The notes: generated from the letters alone by a model not told the origin. A stretch of DNA of 19,897 nucleotides from JAWXCE01 sp034440495 (GCA_034440495.1 JAWXCE010000009.1:1-19897); one strand, 5' to 3'. Shown: positions 7,472-15,480, counted from the first letter of the stretch. A program made the numbers and translations.

Positions 7472-8472
7472 TCAAAAAAGCAAAACCTGTTGTCGTAAAT
7501 CCCGCGACCCGCCGCATGAGCCGCCGCCGAGAACGCAGAATGTCGCGCAATGGGATGTGCCAGCGGTACGTCGCGGCTGGCTTCGACGAGCGTCCTGCCC
7601 AGCTCAAAACGCGCGTCATATGGCAAGAGCGTGCAGGCCAGCACGGTTGGTCCGATCGCGCCCCGGCGCTTTGTCACCATGCGCGCGCTTGCACACATGA
7701 CATCGTCTGGAGACATGTCAAGAATGCCCCAGCATGCTTGCGTGATTTTCGGCGGGTCGGCGAGCGGGGTCATTTCCGGCAACAGCAGCAGCGTCTGAGC
7801 GTCGAAGCAGTCGATGCCGATGCCATGCGCGGCGAACAGGCCGGCATAGCCTTGACGTAACTCCTGTTCGTCGTCTCCCGAAAGAAAGCGGCCCGCCACT
7901 TCGAGACAAACCTTATTTTCGTGAAGCCAAGCGATGCCTTCGAGGGATTTCGCGAAACTGCCCGCTCCGCGCTCCGCATCGTGGATATCGACCCGCCAAT
8001 CGTCGAGGGAAACGCGCACGCGTAGTTTCGCGCCCTTGGCCGCAGCAAGCCGCGCAATATCCGCTTTGCGATGGGCCATCGGCTTCATGGCGTTCGTTAA
8101 CGTGAGCGTTTCGAAGCCACGCTTAAGCGTTTCCGTCAGGATCGCGATAAAATGCGGGTTCATGAATGGCTCGCCGCCTGTGAAGCCGATGAGACTGACG
8201 GGCAACGCGCACTCAGCGATCTCGTCAAGATAGCGCGTTACATCGGCAAGCATGAGATAATTTAGGCTGTCGTTTTTCGGCGAGCTTTCGATATAGCAAT
8301 TGATGCAGGCGATGTTACATAGCGTGCCGGTGTTGAACCACAGGGTTTCTAAACTGCGCAACGGCACACTCGCCCGCCGTTCTCCACGGGCTGTCCAAAT
8401 GGGGTCGCTGAATTTGGCCAGTTGAATCGTTGATAAGCCTTCGACACTCAGCATCCAGCCGTCCCCGCTCAT
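7472..8472 (-). pseudogene. Radical SAM enzyme with extra Cys ligands, interrupted by a 1-nt frameshift near the 3' end
   Basis: The N-terminal domain carries the radical SAM cluster motif CNIACINC (Cys52, 56, 59), GFTGGEP (GGEP 99-102), and SLDDW (155-159). Later cysteines occur in ITQACWGIL, DVMCASARM and VLACTLLPYD, as expected for an auxiliary iron-sulfur (SPASM/twitch-like) domain. In the current frame the sequence degenerates after LAHP (near 7555) to IARHSAFSAAAHAA. Reading one frame over from the same place gives HCATFCVLGGGSCGG and a TGA ending at 7472, with three more cysteines. One deleted base in the CCC run near 7555 explains this. Restored length would be about 333 residues. The start at 8472 (MSGDGWML) is my choice; ATG 8454, behind GGGGACGG, is equally possible. 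If real and not an assembly error, the mutation removes the last cluster ligands. Substrate unknown. Confidence 0.8.
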
Positions 8473-8569
8473 CCCTGTATTCACGACTTCGGAAAGCCCC
8501 GAGCCTTGGTTACAGGCATCGTGTTCACGGTCGCGTGATCTGTGCTGCCGCCAGCGCCAGTGCTTTTTC

Positions 8570-9136
8570 ACGCCATAAAACGCGCGATGCTATGGGGCGA
8601 TGCGCCAAGCCGGAAAGCCAGCAGAGTGCCCCAATTTCGGAGCTGGCCGCGAAGCGCTCCCGCATTCGGAATCAGCCAGCCAGAGGTCGAGCCAGGGTCG
8701 GGAAAGAGATAGATTTGCCCCTCGCATCATCCGGCCATTTGGCGATGGCAAGATCCGGCCGCGCCAGCATGATCGCTTGATAGGTCAGCTTACCATTATA
8801 TTTCACGGTAGCGATAGCCTGCGCTCCGCCCTCATGATGCGCAAGGACGTAGCCCCCAAGGGCCCATCCACGCCACATCAACCTGTCCATTGCCAAGCGC
8901 CATGGCGATCCCGGCCCAATCCGTCGTCACCACCAGTTCGTACGCGCGTCCCAACGTGTCAGCGAGATGTTTGAAGAACGGCTCGTAAGCCTTGCGGTGT
9001 CGGTCGGCGTTGGCTGGAACAGTCCCACGGCAAAGCGCAGTTTCTCCTGCGCCGCGGCCGCAGTCGTTACCGCCGCTCCCACAATCAAAGCGGCTGCAAG
9101 AAGAGGGCGGCGCGGGATCGAAATTGACACGTGCAT
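8570..9136 (-). pseudogene. phnD: Decayed PhnD-type phosphonate/phosphite-like ABC substrate-binding protein
   Basis: Pieces of one periplasmic binding protein lie in successive frames. The first is an export signal at 9136 (LLAAALIVGAAVTTAAAAQ), followed by KLRFAVGLFQPTPTDT. A second frame gives RKAYEPFFKHLADTLGRAYE and TDWAGIAMALGNGQVDVAWMGPWG. A third gives YVLAHHEGGAQAIATVKYNG and MLARPDLAIAKW. A fourth gives the family motif GSTSGWLIPNAGAL. At least three frameshifts separate them, so the gene is dead. The 3' end fades just before the radical SAM start; weak similarity may extend to about 8480. Such proteins feed PhnCE-type transporters; ligands in the family include phosphonates, phosphite and other oxyanions, and the ligand here cannot be told. 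Confidence 0.75.
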
Positions 9137-9274
9137 TCAAACGCTCCGAAAAGTCTGGCGGTTAGGCCTTGGGCGGGATGCTGTGACTTAGCGTGGACTT
9201 CTGCCGGTAATTCAATGCATCAGCGCGACAGGTTACGGCTTCGCAATCATTGACGCGATCGTGATGAGCAGCCG

Positions 9275-9859
9275 CTAGCTTCGGGGGCTTTGCGTGGTAC
9301 GGGTAAGTAGGCGGCCCCAGGCTTCATCATAGGGGTGAATGCTTTTCGCAGGACCGTCCTTGGACGTAATGGCGCGCCCCTCCGCAAACCAGCGGAAAAT
9401 GCCCCCGCGCATATTATAGGTCGCGGACGGACTGAAAGGCGAAATGGCGTCTTTGACGCGATTGTGCATAATGCCGCTGCGGACGCCGACTGCACAGTAA
9501 AACACAATCGTTTTCCCGGCGACGCGCGTGCCGTGGTCGGCAATGAACGTCTCTGGCGTGGTGTCCGGCGGCAAATGCACAGCACCCTCGATATGGCCCT
9601 GGTCGAATTCAGCGCGTTCACGGACATCGAATACGACTGTATCGCCACGTAAAGTTTTTTCCGCGAGGTTTTTTGCCTCGATCTCGGGTGCGGGATAGAG
9701 CTGCGAAACCGTGTTCTCAATGTCAGCCAAAGTAACATTTGGGTTTTCAGGGTCGAGACCGCTCATCAGGACGCCGTAATAACCAACAGCGATCAGAACT
9801 GCGACGACGACTACCAAAATCGCCGCGACTGCAGCAGTCCTGACTTGACCGATCTTCAT
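9275..9859 (-). CDS. Membrane-anchored rhodanese-domain protein
   Basis: From ATG 9859 the protein has 194 residues; a GTG at 9898 would add 13. Residues 9-34 form one transmembrane or signal-anchor helix (VAAILVVVVAVLIAVGYYGV), so the domain probably faces the periplasm. The rhodanese domain runs from about 55 to 165, with VVFDVRERAEFDQGHIEGAV and the active-site loop YCAVGVRSG; Cys122 is the predicted persulfide-carrying cysteine. The single domain is consistent with sulfur transfer or thiol redox chemistry. It lies upstream of the phnD remnant and downstream of the GST gene on the same strand, about 100 bp after the GST stop, with a palindromic repeat between them. Confidence 0.88.
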   Translation of the reverse strand: MKIGQVRTAAVAAILVVVVAVLIAVGYYGVLMSGLDPENPNVTLADIENTVSQLYPAPEIEAKNLAEKTLRGDTVVFDVRERAEFDQGHIEGAVHLPPDTTPETFIADHGTRVAGKTIVFYCAVGVRSGIMHNRVKDAISPFSPSATYNMRGGIFRWFAEGRAITSKDGPAKSIHPYDEAWGRLLTRTTQSPRS

Positions 9860-9952
9860 TTTCGCCCAAAGTTCCAAAGATGACCAGGAATTTCGCACCT
9901 AGAACGGCGGACGTTGATTTAGAATCACCGTACCGCTCTAAGTCTCTGTATT

Positions 9953-10002
9953 AGCGCATCGCGTTATGCGAAAACCGCACACACTTTTCGGCGCGATGCG
10001 CT
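9953..10002. repeat. Nested palindromic repeat of Hyphomicrobiales type
   Basis: An outer perfect 10-bp inverted repeat, AGCGCATCGC at 9953-9962 with GCGATGCGCT at 9993-10002, encloses an inner pair, CGAAAA at 9969-9974 with TTTTCG at 9985-9990. The arrangement GCGCAT...GAAAACCG...CACTTTTCGG...ATGCGC matches an abundant dispersed intergenic palindrome known from Hyphomicrobiales genomes. Its right arm overlaps the stop codon of the glutathione-transferase gene. A transcript could fold into a long hairpin, and it may dampen read-through into the rhodanese gene. Confidence 0.75.
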
Positions 10003-10687
10003 AGCCGGTGAGCGCGGCGTTCTGCGGAAACATGTGCCGTTTTGCGTCTTCGTCCATCTCTGTTTTAAAGGCGTGCTTCTCCTTTAGGGCAATGGCGCGT
10101 TGCGCAGCCGGCCGGGCGCTGATCTCATCGAACAGGCGTTTCAGGTTTGGCATCGCATCCCACGCGCCATCGCCCAGAATGAATGGCACCACGCGCGCCC
10201 ATCCCCACATCGACATGTCAGCGATGGTGTAGGTTTCTCCGACCATGTAGCGGCGGTTCGCGAGATGCGAATTCAGCAGCCCGAAATGGCGCTTGGCTTC
10301 AAATTCATAGCGGTTGATCGCATACGGGATTTTCTCCGGCGCGAAATGTTTGAAATGCACAGCCTGACCGGAATAGGGGCCGATCCCTGTTGCGACAAAC
10401 ATCAACCATGACAGCAATTGGCCGCGTGCGACTGGCGTGTTTTCCGGGAGAAACTGGCCTGTTTTCTCCGCGAGATAGATGAGGATGGCGTTGCTGTCGA
10501 AGATCGTAACATCGCCATCGGTCAGAGCGGGCGTCTTGGCGTTCGGGTTGATCGCGAGAAACGATGGCGCGTGCTGCTCGCCCTTGCGGGTGTCAACTGG
10601 CGCCAGCTCATAGGGCAGACCGGTTTCCTCCAGGAACAGGGCAACCTTCGCGGGGTTAGGCGAGGGATGATAATAGAACTTGAGCAT
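10001..10687 (-). CDS. Glutathione S-transferase family protein, YfcG/Nu-class-like
   Basis: The 228-residue protein has a thioredoxin-like N-terminal domain (about 1-80) and a helical C-terminal domain, the standard cytosolic GST layout. It begins MLKFYYHPSPNPAKVALFLE, with FLAINPNAKTPALTDGD carrying the cis-Pro loop and FDSNAILIYLAEKTG the Asp-Ser gamma-glutamyl recognition pair. The C-terminal domain shows ISARPAAQRA. The lack of a clear catalytic Ser or Cys near residue 10, with Asn11 available, and the sequence flavour resemble the YfcG/YghU Nu-class enzymes, which act as disulfide-bond reductases. It precedes the rhodanese gene on the same strand. Codon use resembles its neighbours and no truncation is seen. 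Confidence 0.88.
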   Translation of the reverse strand: MLKFYYHPSPNPAKVALFLEETGLPYELAPVDTRKGEQHAPSFLAINPNAKTPALTDGDVTIFDSNAILIYLAEKTGQFLPENTPVARGQLLSWLMFVATGIGPYSGQAVHFKHFAPEKIPYAINRYEFEAKRHFGLLNSHLANRRYMVGETYTIADMSMWGWARVVPFILGDGAWDAMPNLKRLFDEISARPAAQRAIALKEKHAFKTEMDEDAKRHMFPQNAALTG

Positions 10688-10703
10688 AATGCGCGTTCCT
10701 TCT

Positions 10704-11272
10704 GATAAAATTCATGTCGCAGTTAGTCCATATGTTACCCGCATTAAGCACATTTTTCGTTACCGCCGCAAAGGCAAGGCTCTCACAAATTCGTTGCGAC
10801 CTGTATTTGAGTGTCGCATTTGTATCGTGTGCGAAATGCGATTTGGACGTCCCAGGCTTTGTCGGCCTGAAACAGGGACGTTGGTCAAGCCGAAACCGCT
10901 GTTCATGAAGAGCCATCCTCCCTTTTCTGAAAAACATTGTGCTTATCGGCGAGGGCACGCCTATGTAGGCGTGATGTGTGCGTTCGGTTTGAAGTCGGCG
11001 CCCGGCGTGCGACTGACGGTCATTGCCCGGCAAATACAGACGCCCGACCGCAGGTTTATGGCAAAGTCCAAGCTTTTTGCCGCAGATGAAGCCCGCTTTG
11101 AAGACCTCCCCCGCTACAGTCGCCCACCTGGAGCGCCACATGTAACCGATCACAATCCGGTGAAGCGCCCAGCAATCCTGTAACCGGCTGCTGCGCGTTC
11201 CCGAACCTTTTGTCAGTTTCTAAAGTAAACTGCGGTTCAAGGCTGCAGCGGGAAGTCAGCGGCGTTTCCGCC
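10704..11272. other. Intergenic stretch between divergent genes, no recognised gene
   Basis: This region separates the GST gene (minus strand) from the DUF3179 gene (plus strand), so promoters for both should lie here, but I cannot place confident -35/-10 boxes. A perfect hairpin, CACGCCT-ATGT-AGGCGTG, occurs at 10956-10973. It lacks a following T-run, so it is not a convincing terminator. Open frames spanning the region on both strands have no recognisable domain. It may contain further decayed island DNA. Confidence 0.5.
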
Positions 11273-11287
11273 ATGAGAGGACAAACC

Positions 11288-12661
11288 ATGAGTCTCAAAC
11301 CATACACGCCTGCCGTATTTGCCATGGGCCTGTTGATGCTGTTCTCGCAAAATTTGCTCAAAGCGGACGAGAGCGCCGACCAAATGGCGGATACCGCATT
11401 CGCAATTTTTCAAAGCGACGGCTCAAAGCGGAAAGCTGCAATCGACTTTCTCGTCAAGCGCGGCAAGGCGGACGCCGCCCCCACCCTCATTATGGCTTTG
11501 CGCTTCTCACGCGAAGACGCGGATCTGGTGGCCGCGCTGGAAACGCTGACCGGAGCGAAACTCGGGAGAGACTGGTCGGATTGGATGCTGTGGCAGGAGG
11601 CAAACCCGCAAAGTGGCGTGATGCCGGGGTTTGCCGCGCTTCAGTCGAAGGTTTTGGCCGAGATAGACCCGGATTTTAAGATTTTTCTGCCTGCCAATGG
11701 CGATGTGAAACACGAGATCCGTCTTGAGGAAATCACCTGGGGCGGCGTCATAAAAGATGGCATCCCGGCGCTCAACAATCCCAAGCTGATCACTTCGGAA
11801 AAAGCCAGCTACCTGAACAACAGCGACCTTGTTTTCGGCGTTGAGATTAACGGCGACGCGCGCGCCTATCCGTTGCGCATCCTCGACTGGCACGAAATGT
11901 TCAACGATGTGATTGGCGGTGTGCCAGTTGCGCTGGCTTATTGCACGTTATGCGGCTCCGGCATTCTTTACGAAACCACGCAAGAGAAATTCCCGATGCC
12001 ACTGATTTTTGGATCGTCTGGGTTTCTGTATCGCTCGAATAAGTTGATGTATGACACCTCGACGCATTCCTTGTGGAACCAGTTTACCGGTCGGCCAGTC
12101 GTGGGCGTACTTACCGGCTCCGGCATCGTGCTGCAAACGCGGCCTGTGGTGATCACACGCTGGGACGAGTGGAAAGCCCAGCATCCGGACACCAAGGTTC
12201 TCGCATTGGACACCGGGTTCCGGCGCGACTATTCCGCAGGACGGGCTTACGGCGAATATTTCGCCAGCTCCGAACTGATGTTCCCGACCAAAGTCGATCA
12301 ATCGCAGTTGAAACAGAAGGATTATGTGTTCGCGTTGCGCTCCTCCACAATCGAAAAAGCGTGGCCATTGAAACTGTTTGAGGGCGGAGCGGTCATTAAC
12401 GATTCCGCAGGGATTCTCGATCTTGTGCTGATCGGGGACGAAGCGACACGGACGGTGCGGGCCTACCGCTCAGAACGCATCAAATTCTCCAAGAGCGATA
12501 AGACTGGCGAGATCAGGCAAGATGGCGCCGTGTGGCGCATCACCGAGGACGCGCTGATCGGCCCGGACGGCAAAACCCTGCCGCGCCTGCCGGGGCATAT
12601 CGCCTACTGGTTTGCCTGGAGCGGCTATTTCGGCAAGGGCGGCGAGTTGGCGCGCCCTTGA
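11288..12661 (+). CDS. Secreted DUF3179 domain protein
   Basis: The 457-residue protein starts at ATG 11288, behind GAGAGGA at about 11275-11281; an earlier start at 11210 would spoil the signal sequence. Residues 1 to about 26 form a signal peptide (YTPAVFAMGLLMLFSQNLLK). Next comes a short helical region, then the DUF3179 domain from about residue 140: FGVEINGDARAYPLRILDWH, VALAYCTLCGSGILYE with a Cys-x-x-Cys pair, GSSGFLYRSNKLMYDTSTHS, LWNQFTGRPVVG and near the end WRITEDALIGPDGKTLPRLP. The conserved His and Cys residues suggest metal or haem-like binding, but the biochemical role of the family is not established. It is intact and alone on the plus strand, next to the phnC remnant, and is the only intact plus-strand gene in the island part. 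Confidence 0.88.
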   Translation: MSLKPYTPAVFAMGLLMLFSQNLLKADESADQMADTAFAIFQSDGSKRKAAIDFLVKRGKADAAPTLIMALRFSREDADLVAALETLTGAKLGRDWSDWMLWQEANPQSGVMPGFAALQSKVLAEIDPDFKIFLPANGDVKHEIRLEEITWGGVIKDGIPALNNPKLITSEKASYLNNSDLVFGVEINGDARAYPLRILDWHEMFNDVIGGVPVALAYCTLCGSGILYETTQEKFPMPLIFGSSGFLYRSNKLMYDTSTHSLWNQFTGRPVVGVLTGSGIVLQTRPVVITRWDEWKAQHPDTKVLALDTGFRRDYSAGRAYGEYFASSELMFPTKVDQSQLKQKDYVFALRSSTIEKAWPLKLFEGGAVINDSAGILDLVLIGDEATRTVRAYRSERIKFSKSDKTGEIRQDGAVWRITEDALIGPDGKTLPRLPGHIAYWFAWSGYFGKGGELARP

Positions 12662-12810
12662 TTGTTTGCCGCGCATTCCGCTCTCCCCTTTTAATTAATG
12701 GTCTGGATATTTGAGCGCGGCGTTTGATGGAACGGATTTAGGCTCATGCGCTATTAGTTTTAGCCTTTTGCGGGGATTGCAAATCAGATCCAAAGGATTG
12801 GCAGGAGGAA

Positions 12811-13160
12811 CTTGTCTGCGCGACAACATGCTTCGGGAGCGCCTGGGGTAAGCTCACTGTTTCTGGTCGCTGTTCGGCAGCTTCAGCGCTGACGACCGCG
12901 ATATCACCCTTAAAGCGCTGGTAGACACAGGCCTTATAGCCCAAGCCGCACAGCGCGCCAATACGCTGAGCGGCGGCCGGCAGCAGCGCGTGGCGTTTGC
13001 ACGCTGCCTTGTGCAAGAACCGGAACTTATCCTCGCCGAAGAGCCGGTCAGCAATCTCGATCTGTGCTGGCTTACAGCGCGTTATCGCTTCTCGTGGAAG
13101 CCGGAACGATGCCCGGGCGCAACCTTGATTATGAGTTCGCATCAACCTGAGCACGCCCGC
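12811..13160 (+). pseudogene. phnC: Decayed PhnC-type phosphonate ABC transporter ATPase
   Basis: The C-terminal two thirds of an ABC ATPase of the PhnC type is visible. It starts with LRDNMLRERLG, an in-frame stop, then FGSFSADDRDITLKALVDTG, the signature TLSGGRQQRVAFAR (LSGG at 12966-12977), a Walker B region LILAEEP with Glu in place of the usual Asp, and SNLD. After that the frame shifts twice: LLVEAGTMPG is in one frame and ATLIMSSHQPEHAR in another. The Walker A half is absent. The gene stops where it meets the integrase fragment at about 13150-13160. With the phnD remnant it shows that a phosphonate-type transporter was once in the island. Confidence 0.75.
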
Positions 13161-13408
13161 CTTAGAACGACGGATCGGCTTTCCGACCTTCAACAGATCA
13201 GAGACGTGCAGCCGGATGAGATCGCCAAAAGTTTTTGTTTTTGCTTTTGCCCGAGGGACGATTGCGAGACCTTTGTCGATGCAGCGCTCGACTTCCAGCG
13301 CCACTCCTGGGCATCTTTTTGCTGCCGAAAGCTTTGCGAGGCGTACCGGCCTTTACGGCGCACTTGCGCCCGCCAATTTCCGCTGTTGAGTTTTGCAATC
13401 GAGGCCAT
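13150..13408 (-). pseudogene. Truncated, frameshifted phage-type tyrosine integrase
   Basis: Only the N-terminal arm-type DNA-binding domain survives. From ATG 13408 it reads MASIAKLNSGNWRAQVRRKG then RYASQSFRQQKDAQEW. One missing G near 13297 shifts the frame, after which ALEVERCIDKGLAIVPRAK and TFGDLIRLHVSDLLKVGKPI follow. Homology ends at RRSKAGVL, at the junction with the phnC remnant. The catalytic domain (Arg, His, Tyr) is gone, so no recombinase is made. It lies about 345 bp left of the tRNA-Lys fragment and points leftward, into the element, consistent with the integrase of the island that used this tRNA as its attachment site. Confidence 0.8.
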
Positions 13409-13552
13409 CGTGTGCAAATGTCTCCAGCGTGTGCAAATCCTGTGCAGCGAGCCCGTGAAACTTAAGGGTAAAGCCAGAACATGAGTGCACACGCGTGTGC
13501 AATGTTCTCGCTTTATGCCGCTGATAACAAACGTAAATATATGAAAAAAACG

Positions 13553-13595
13553 ATAAAATATACGCGGTCGCGCCCATGATGGAGTGGACAGACCA
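13553..13595. repeat. Right copy of the integrase-upstream repeat
   Basis: These bases match 1-43 in the same orientation at 38 of 43 positions. They sit between the integrase start (13408) and the attachment site (13753), so they may be promoter or recombinase arm-site sequence. An AT-rich tract (ATGAAAAAAACGATAAAATA) lies at its left edge. Confidence 0.6.
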
Positions 13596-13752
13596 GTTTG
13601 ATTGACTCGGCCCGATGCGGACAACGGTTTTGCATTGTTCGCGTGAGTTTTGCGTGAATGAGTTGTGAATAGTGCTGCAAAGTAGGGCAAAAGTTGCAAC
13701 GAGCGTCCAGATAAGTCATTGTTTCGATTGGCGTTCTAGATACTTATGCGTT

Positions 13753-13797
13753 CTTTTAATCAGTAGGTCGATGGTTCGAATCCATCTGGGATCACCA
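13753..13797 (+). other. 3' fragment of tRNA-Lys(UUU): island attachment site
   Basis: The fragment begins exactly at an anticodon loop CTTTTAA (anticodon TTT at 13755-13757) and continues with TCAGT of the anticodon stem, variable loop AGGTC, a perfect T-arm GATGG-TTCGAAT-CCATC, acceptor strand TGGGATC, discriminator A and encoded CCA. Upstream bases (TTATGCGTT) cannot form the 5' anticodon stem, and no D-arm or 5' acceptor strand (expected GATCCCA) is present, so this is not a working tRNA. A break at the anticodon loop with a preserved 3' end is the standard product of integration by a tyrosine recombinase into a tRNA gene. Confidence 0.85.
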
Positions 13798-14393
13798 CTC
13801 CCTCGCGTAAACGTTTTCCGCAGTCTGGGATAACATGTGAAGCTGTGGCTCCAGAGTCATGTGTTGTAATCTTTGTAAAGCGATGTCTTAGCAAATCCTG
13901 ACAATGCTAAGAATTGACGCCCGCTGCTAGCAATAGTCGGCCTGAGCGTGTGGTTGAGGTCAGCCACGCGAAAACGTTAGTAGCTCGGCGCGTTCTCTCA
14001 CCCGTCCACGCCGGCGTGGCGAGCAATCAGGTGAAGCAACCTATTCCGACACCGCGAGATTGGTAAGCCGATCGATTTCAACCCATGATTGGTTCTTTTA
14101 ACGGCTTTTTCCGTTCGGCTCTAAGCAAGCTAAGGGTTCAGCGTGCCGCGATGAATCTGATTGATCATGGTTTTCTCTACTCCAGGCATGTGCATTTTAA
14201 GTTGAGCGACGTTATCATGCAGGCTTGGTTTATGCTGGTTTTCCAAGACAAATTTTGCCGCCGCTTCACCATGTGGAAGCCCGATAATCACATTGGCAGT
14301 CTCCGCTCCTTAAAATCGTTGCCTCCAGCCATGCCGCCGCTCTGGCGCGACATGGCATAAGGCTTGCTTTGCCTGAAATTCATAATACATTTT
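13798..14393. other. Non-coding stretch after the attachment site
   Basis: About 600 bp between the tRNA fragment and the ribosome-binding site of the TRAP binding-protein gene show no recognisable gene. The longest plus-strand frame (14085-14360) resembles no family I know. The imperfect palindrome GTGGTTGAGGTCAGCCAC near 13951-13968 could be a regulator-binding site or a weak hairpin. The promoter of the TRAP operon should lie in the right half; I cannot place it confidently. Confidence 0.5.
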
Positions 14394-14403
14394 GGGAGGC
14401 ACT

Positions 14404-15480
14404 ATGAAACGGCGTGACGTTCTAACTTCGGGTCTGGCATTGGGCGCAACGGCAATCGTCTCGCCCGCAATCGCGCAGGAAACGCCAACCATCCGGTGGC
14501 GGATGACATCCAGCTTCCCAAAAAGCCTTGAGACCATATACGGCGGTGGGGAAATGTTCGCCGACCGGGTAAGCAAGTTGACTGACGGCAAATTCACCAT
14601 TCGCGTATTCGCTGCGGGCGACATTGTGCCTGCTTTTCAGGCACTGGATGCTGTTCAACAAGGCACAGTTGAGATTTGTCACACCGCGTCATACTATTAC
14701 ACGGGCAAAGATCTCACTTTCGGTTTCGGCACGGCGTTACCCTTTGGTCTTACTGCCAGGCAGCAGAATGCCTGGATGTATCATGGCGGCGGCATCGAGC
14801 TGCTCAATGACTTTTATAAGGCGTACAACGTAATAGCGTATCCGGCGGGTAATACCGGTGCCCAGATGGGTGGGTGGTTCCGTAACGAGGTCAACAAACT
14901 TGAGGATCTGAAGGGCCTAAAGATGCGCATTCCTGGCCTGGGTGGACAGGTGATGGCGCGGCTTGGCGCAGTGCCGCAGAACCTGCCCGGCGGCGACATA
15001 TACCCAGCGCTGGAGCGCGGCGCGATCGACGCCACGGAATGGATCGGGCCGTATGACGATGAAAAGCTCGGCCTCTACAAAATTGCCAAGAACTACTATT
15101 ACCCCGGTTGGTGGGAGCCATGCTCCATGTACCATGTGATGATTAATCTGGAAAAATGGGCCGGACTGCCTAAGCAGTATCAGGAAGCAATCATCAGCGC
15201 CGCGCGTGAGTGCAACATCGACATGATTGCGGAGTATGATGCGAAGAACCGGCTTGCTCTGCAACGATTGAAAGCGAACGGGATTACAATTCGCAAGTAT
15301 TCTGACGAGATCATGAAAGGAGCTTACAAAGCGGCGACAGGACTCTACGAAGAAGAAGCAGCGAAGAACCCGAAATTCAAGGCGCTTTATGATCCATGGA
15401 AAATCTTCCGCGCCGAGGAAGCAGCTTGGTTCGCGCTGACTGAACTCGCTATTGAAGAGTTTCTCGCCAATAATCTTTAG
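14404..15480 (+). CDS. dctP: TRAP transporter periplasmic binding protein, TakP (2-oxoacid/lactate) type
   Basis: This 358-residue extracytoplasmic receptor starts at ATG 14404, behind GGGAGG at 14394-14399. The N-terminus (MKRRDVLTSGLALGATAIVS, ending PAIAQ) is a Tat-like signal with twin arginines, removed near residue 25. The mature protein shows the DctP fold and the features of the TakP subgroup: AGDIVPAFQALDAVQQGTVE, PAGNTGAQMGGWF with Gln154, GLKMRIPGLGG with the carboxylate-binding Arg175, and ATEWIGPYDD with Glu212 and Trp213. The Gln/Glu/Trp set matches the sodium- and ligand-binding pattern of 2-oxoacid and lactate receptors. A monocarboxylate or 2-oxoacid ligand is therefore likely, though not proven. 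The two permease genes follow after a 206-bp gap holding a repeat. Confidence 0.92.
   Translation: MKRRDVLTSGLALGATAIVSPAIAQETPTIRWRMTSSFPKSLETIYGGGEMFADRVSKLTDGKFTIRVFAAGDIVPAFQALDAVQQGTVEICHTASYYYTGKDLTFGFGTALPFGLTARQQNAWMYHGGGIELLNDFYKAYNVIAYPAGNTGAQMGGWFRNEVNKLEDLKGLKMRIPGLGGQVMARLGAVPQNLPGGDIYPALERGAIDATEWIGPYDDEKLGLYKIAKNYYYPGWWEPCSMYHVMINLEKWAGLPKQYQEAIISAARECNIDMIAEYDAKNRLALQRLKANGITIRKYSDEIMKGAYKAATGLYEEEAAKNPKFKALYDPWKIFRAEEAAWFALTELAIEEFLANNL

Noticed and set aside
7472..8472. Arsenosugar radical SAM enzyme ArsS
   Set aside because: The cysteine motif context (CNIACINCYIESSP) and C-terminal region do not look like ArsS, and no arsM is present.
10956..10973. 7-bp perfect hairpin as a terminator
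   Set aside because: No T-run follows on either side and it lies between divergent genes, where no transcript should end.
10656..11153. 165-residue minus-strand frame upstream of the GST gene
   Set aside because: No recognisable domain and it overlaps the GST start; may be chance.
12668..12721. GCCGCGC/GCGCGGC inverted repeat after the DUF3179 gene
   Set aside because: The arms are separated by about 40 bp and lack a poly-T tail, so a terminator or att site is not supported.
13753..13797. A complete tRNA-Lys gene
   Set aside because: No D-arm, 5' acceptor strand or 5' anticodon stem precedes the loop; only the 3' portion is present.
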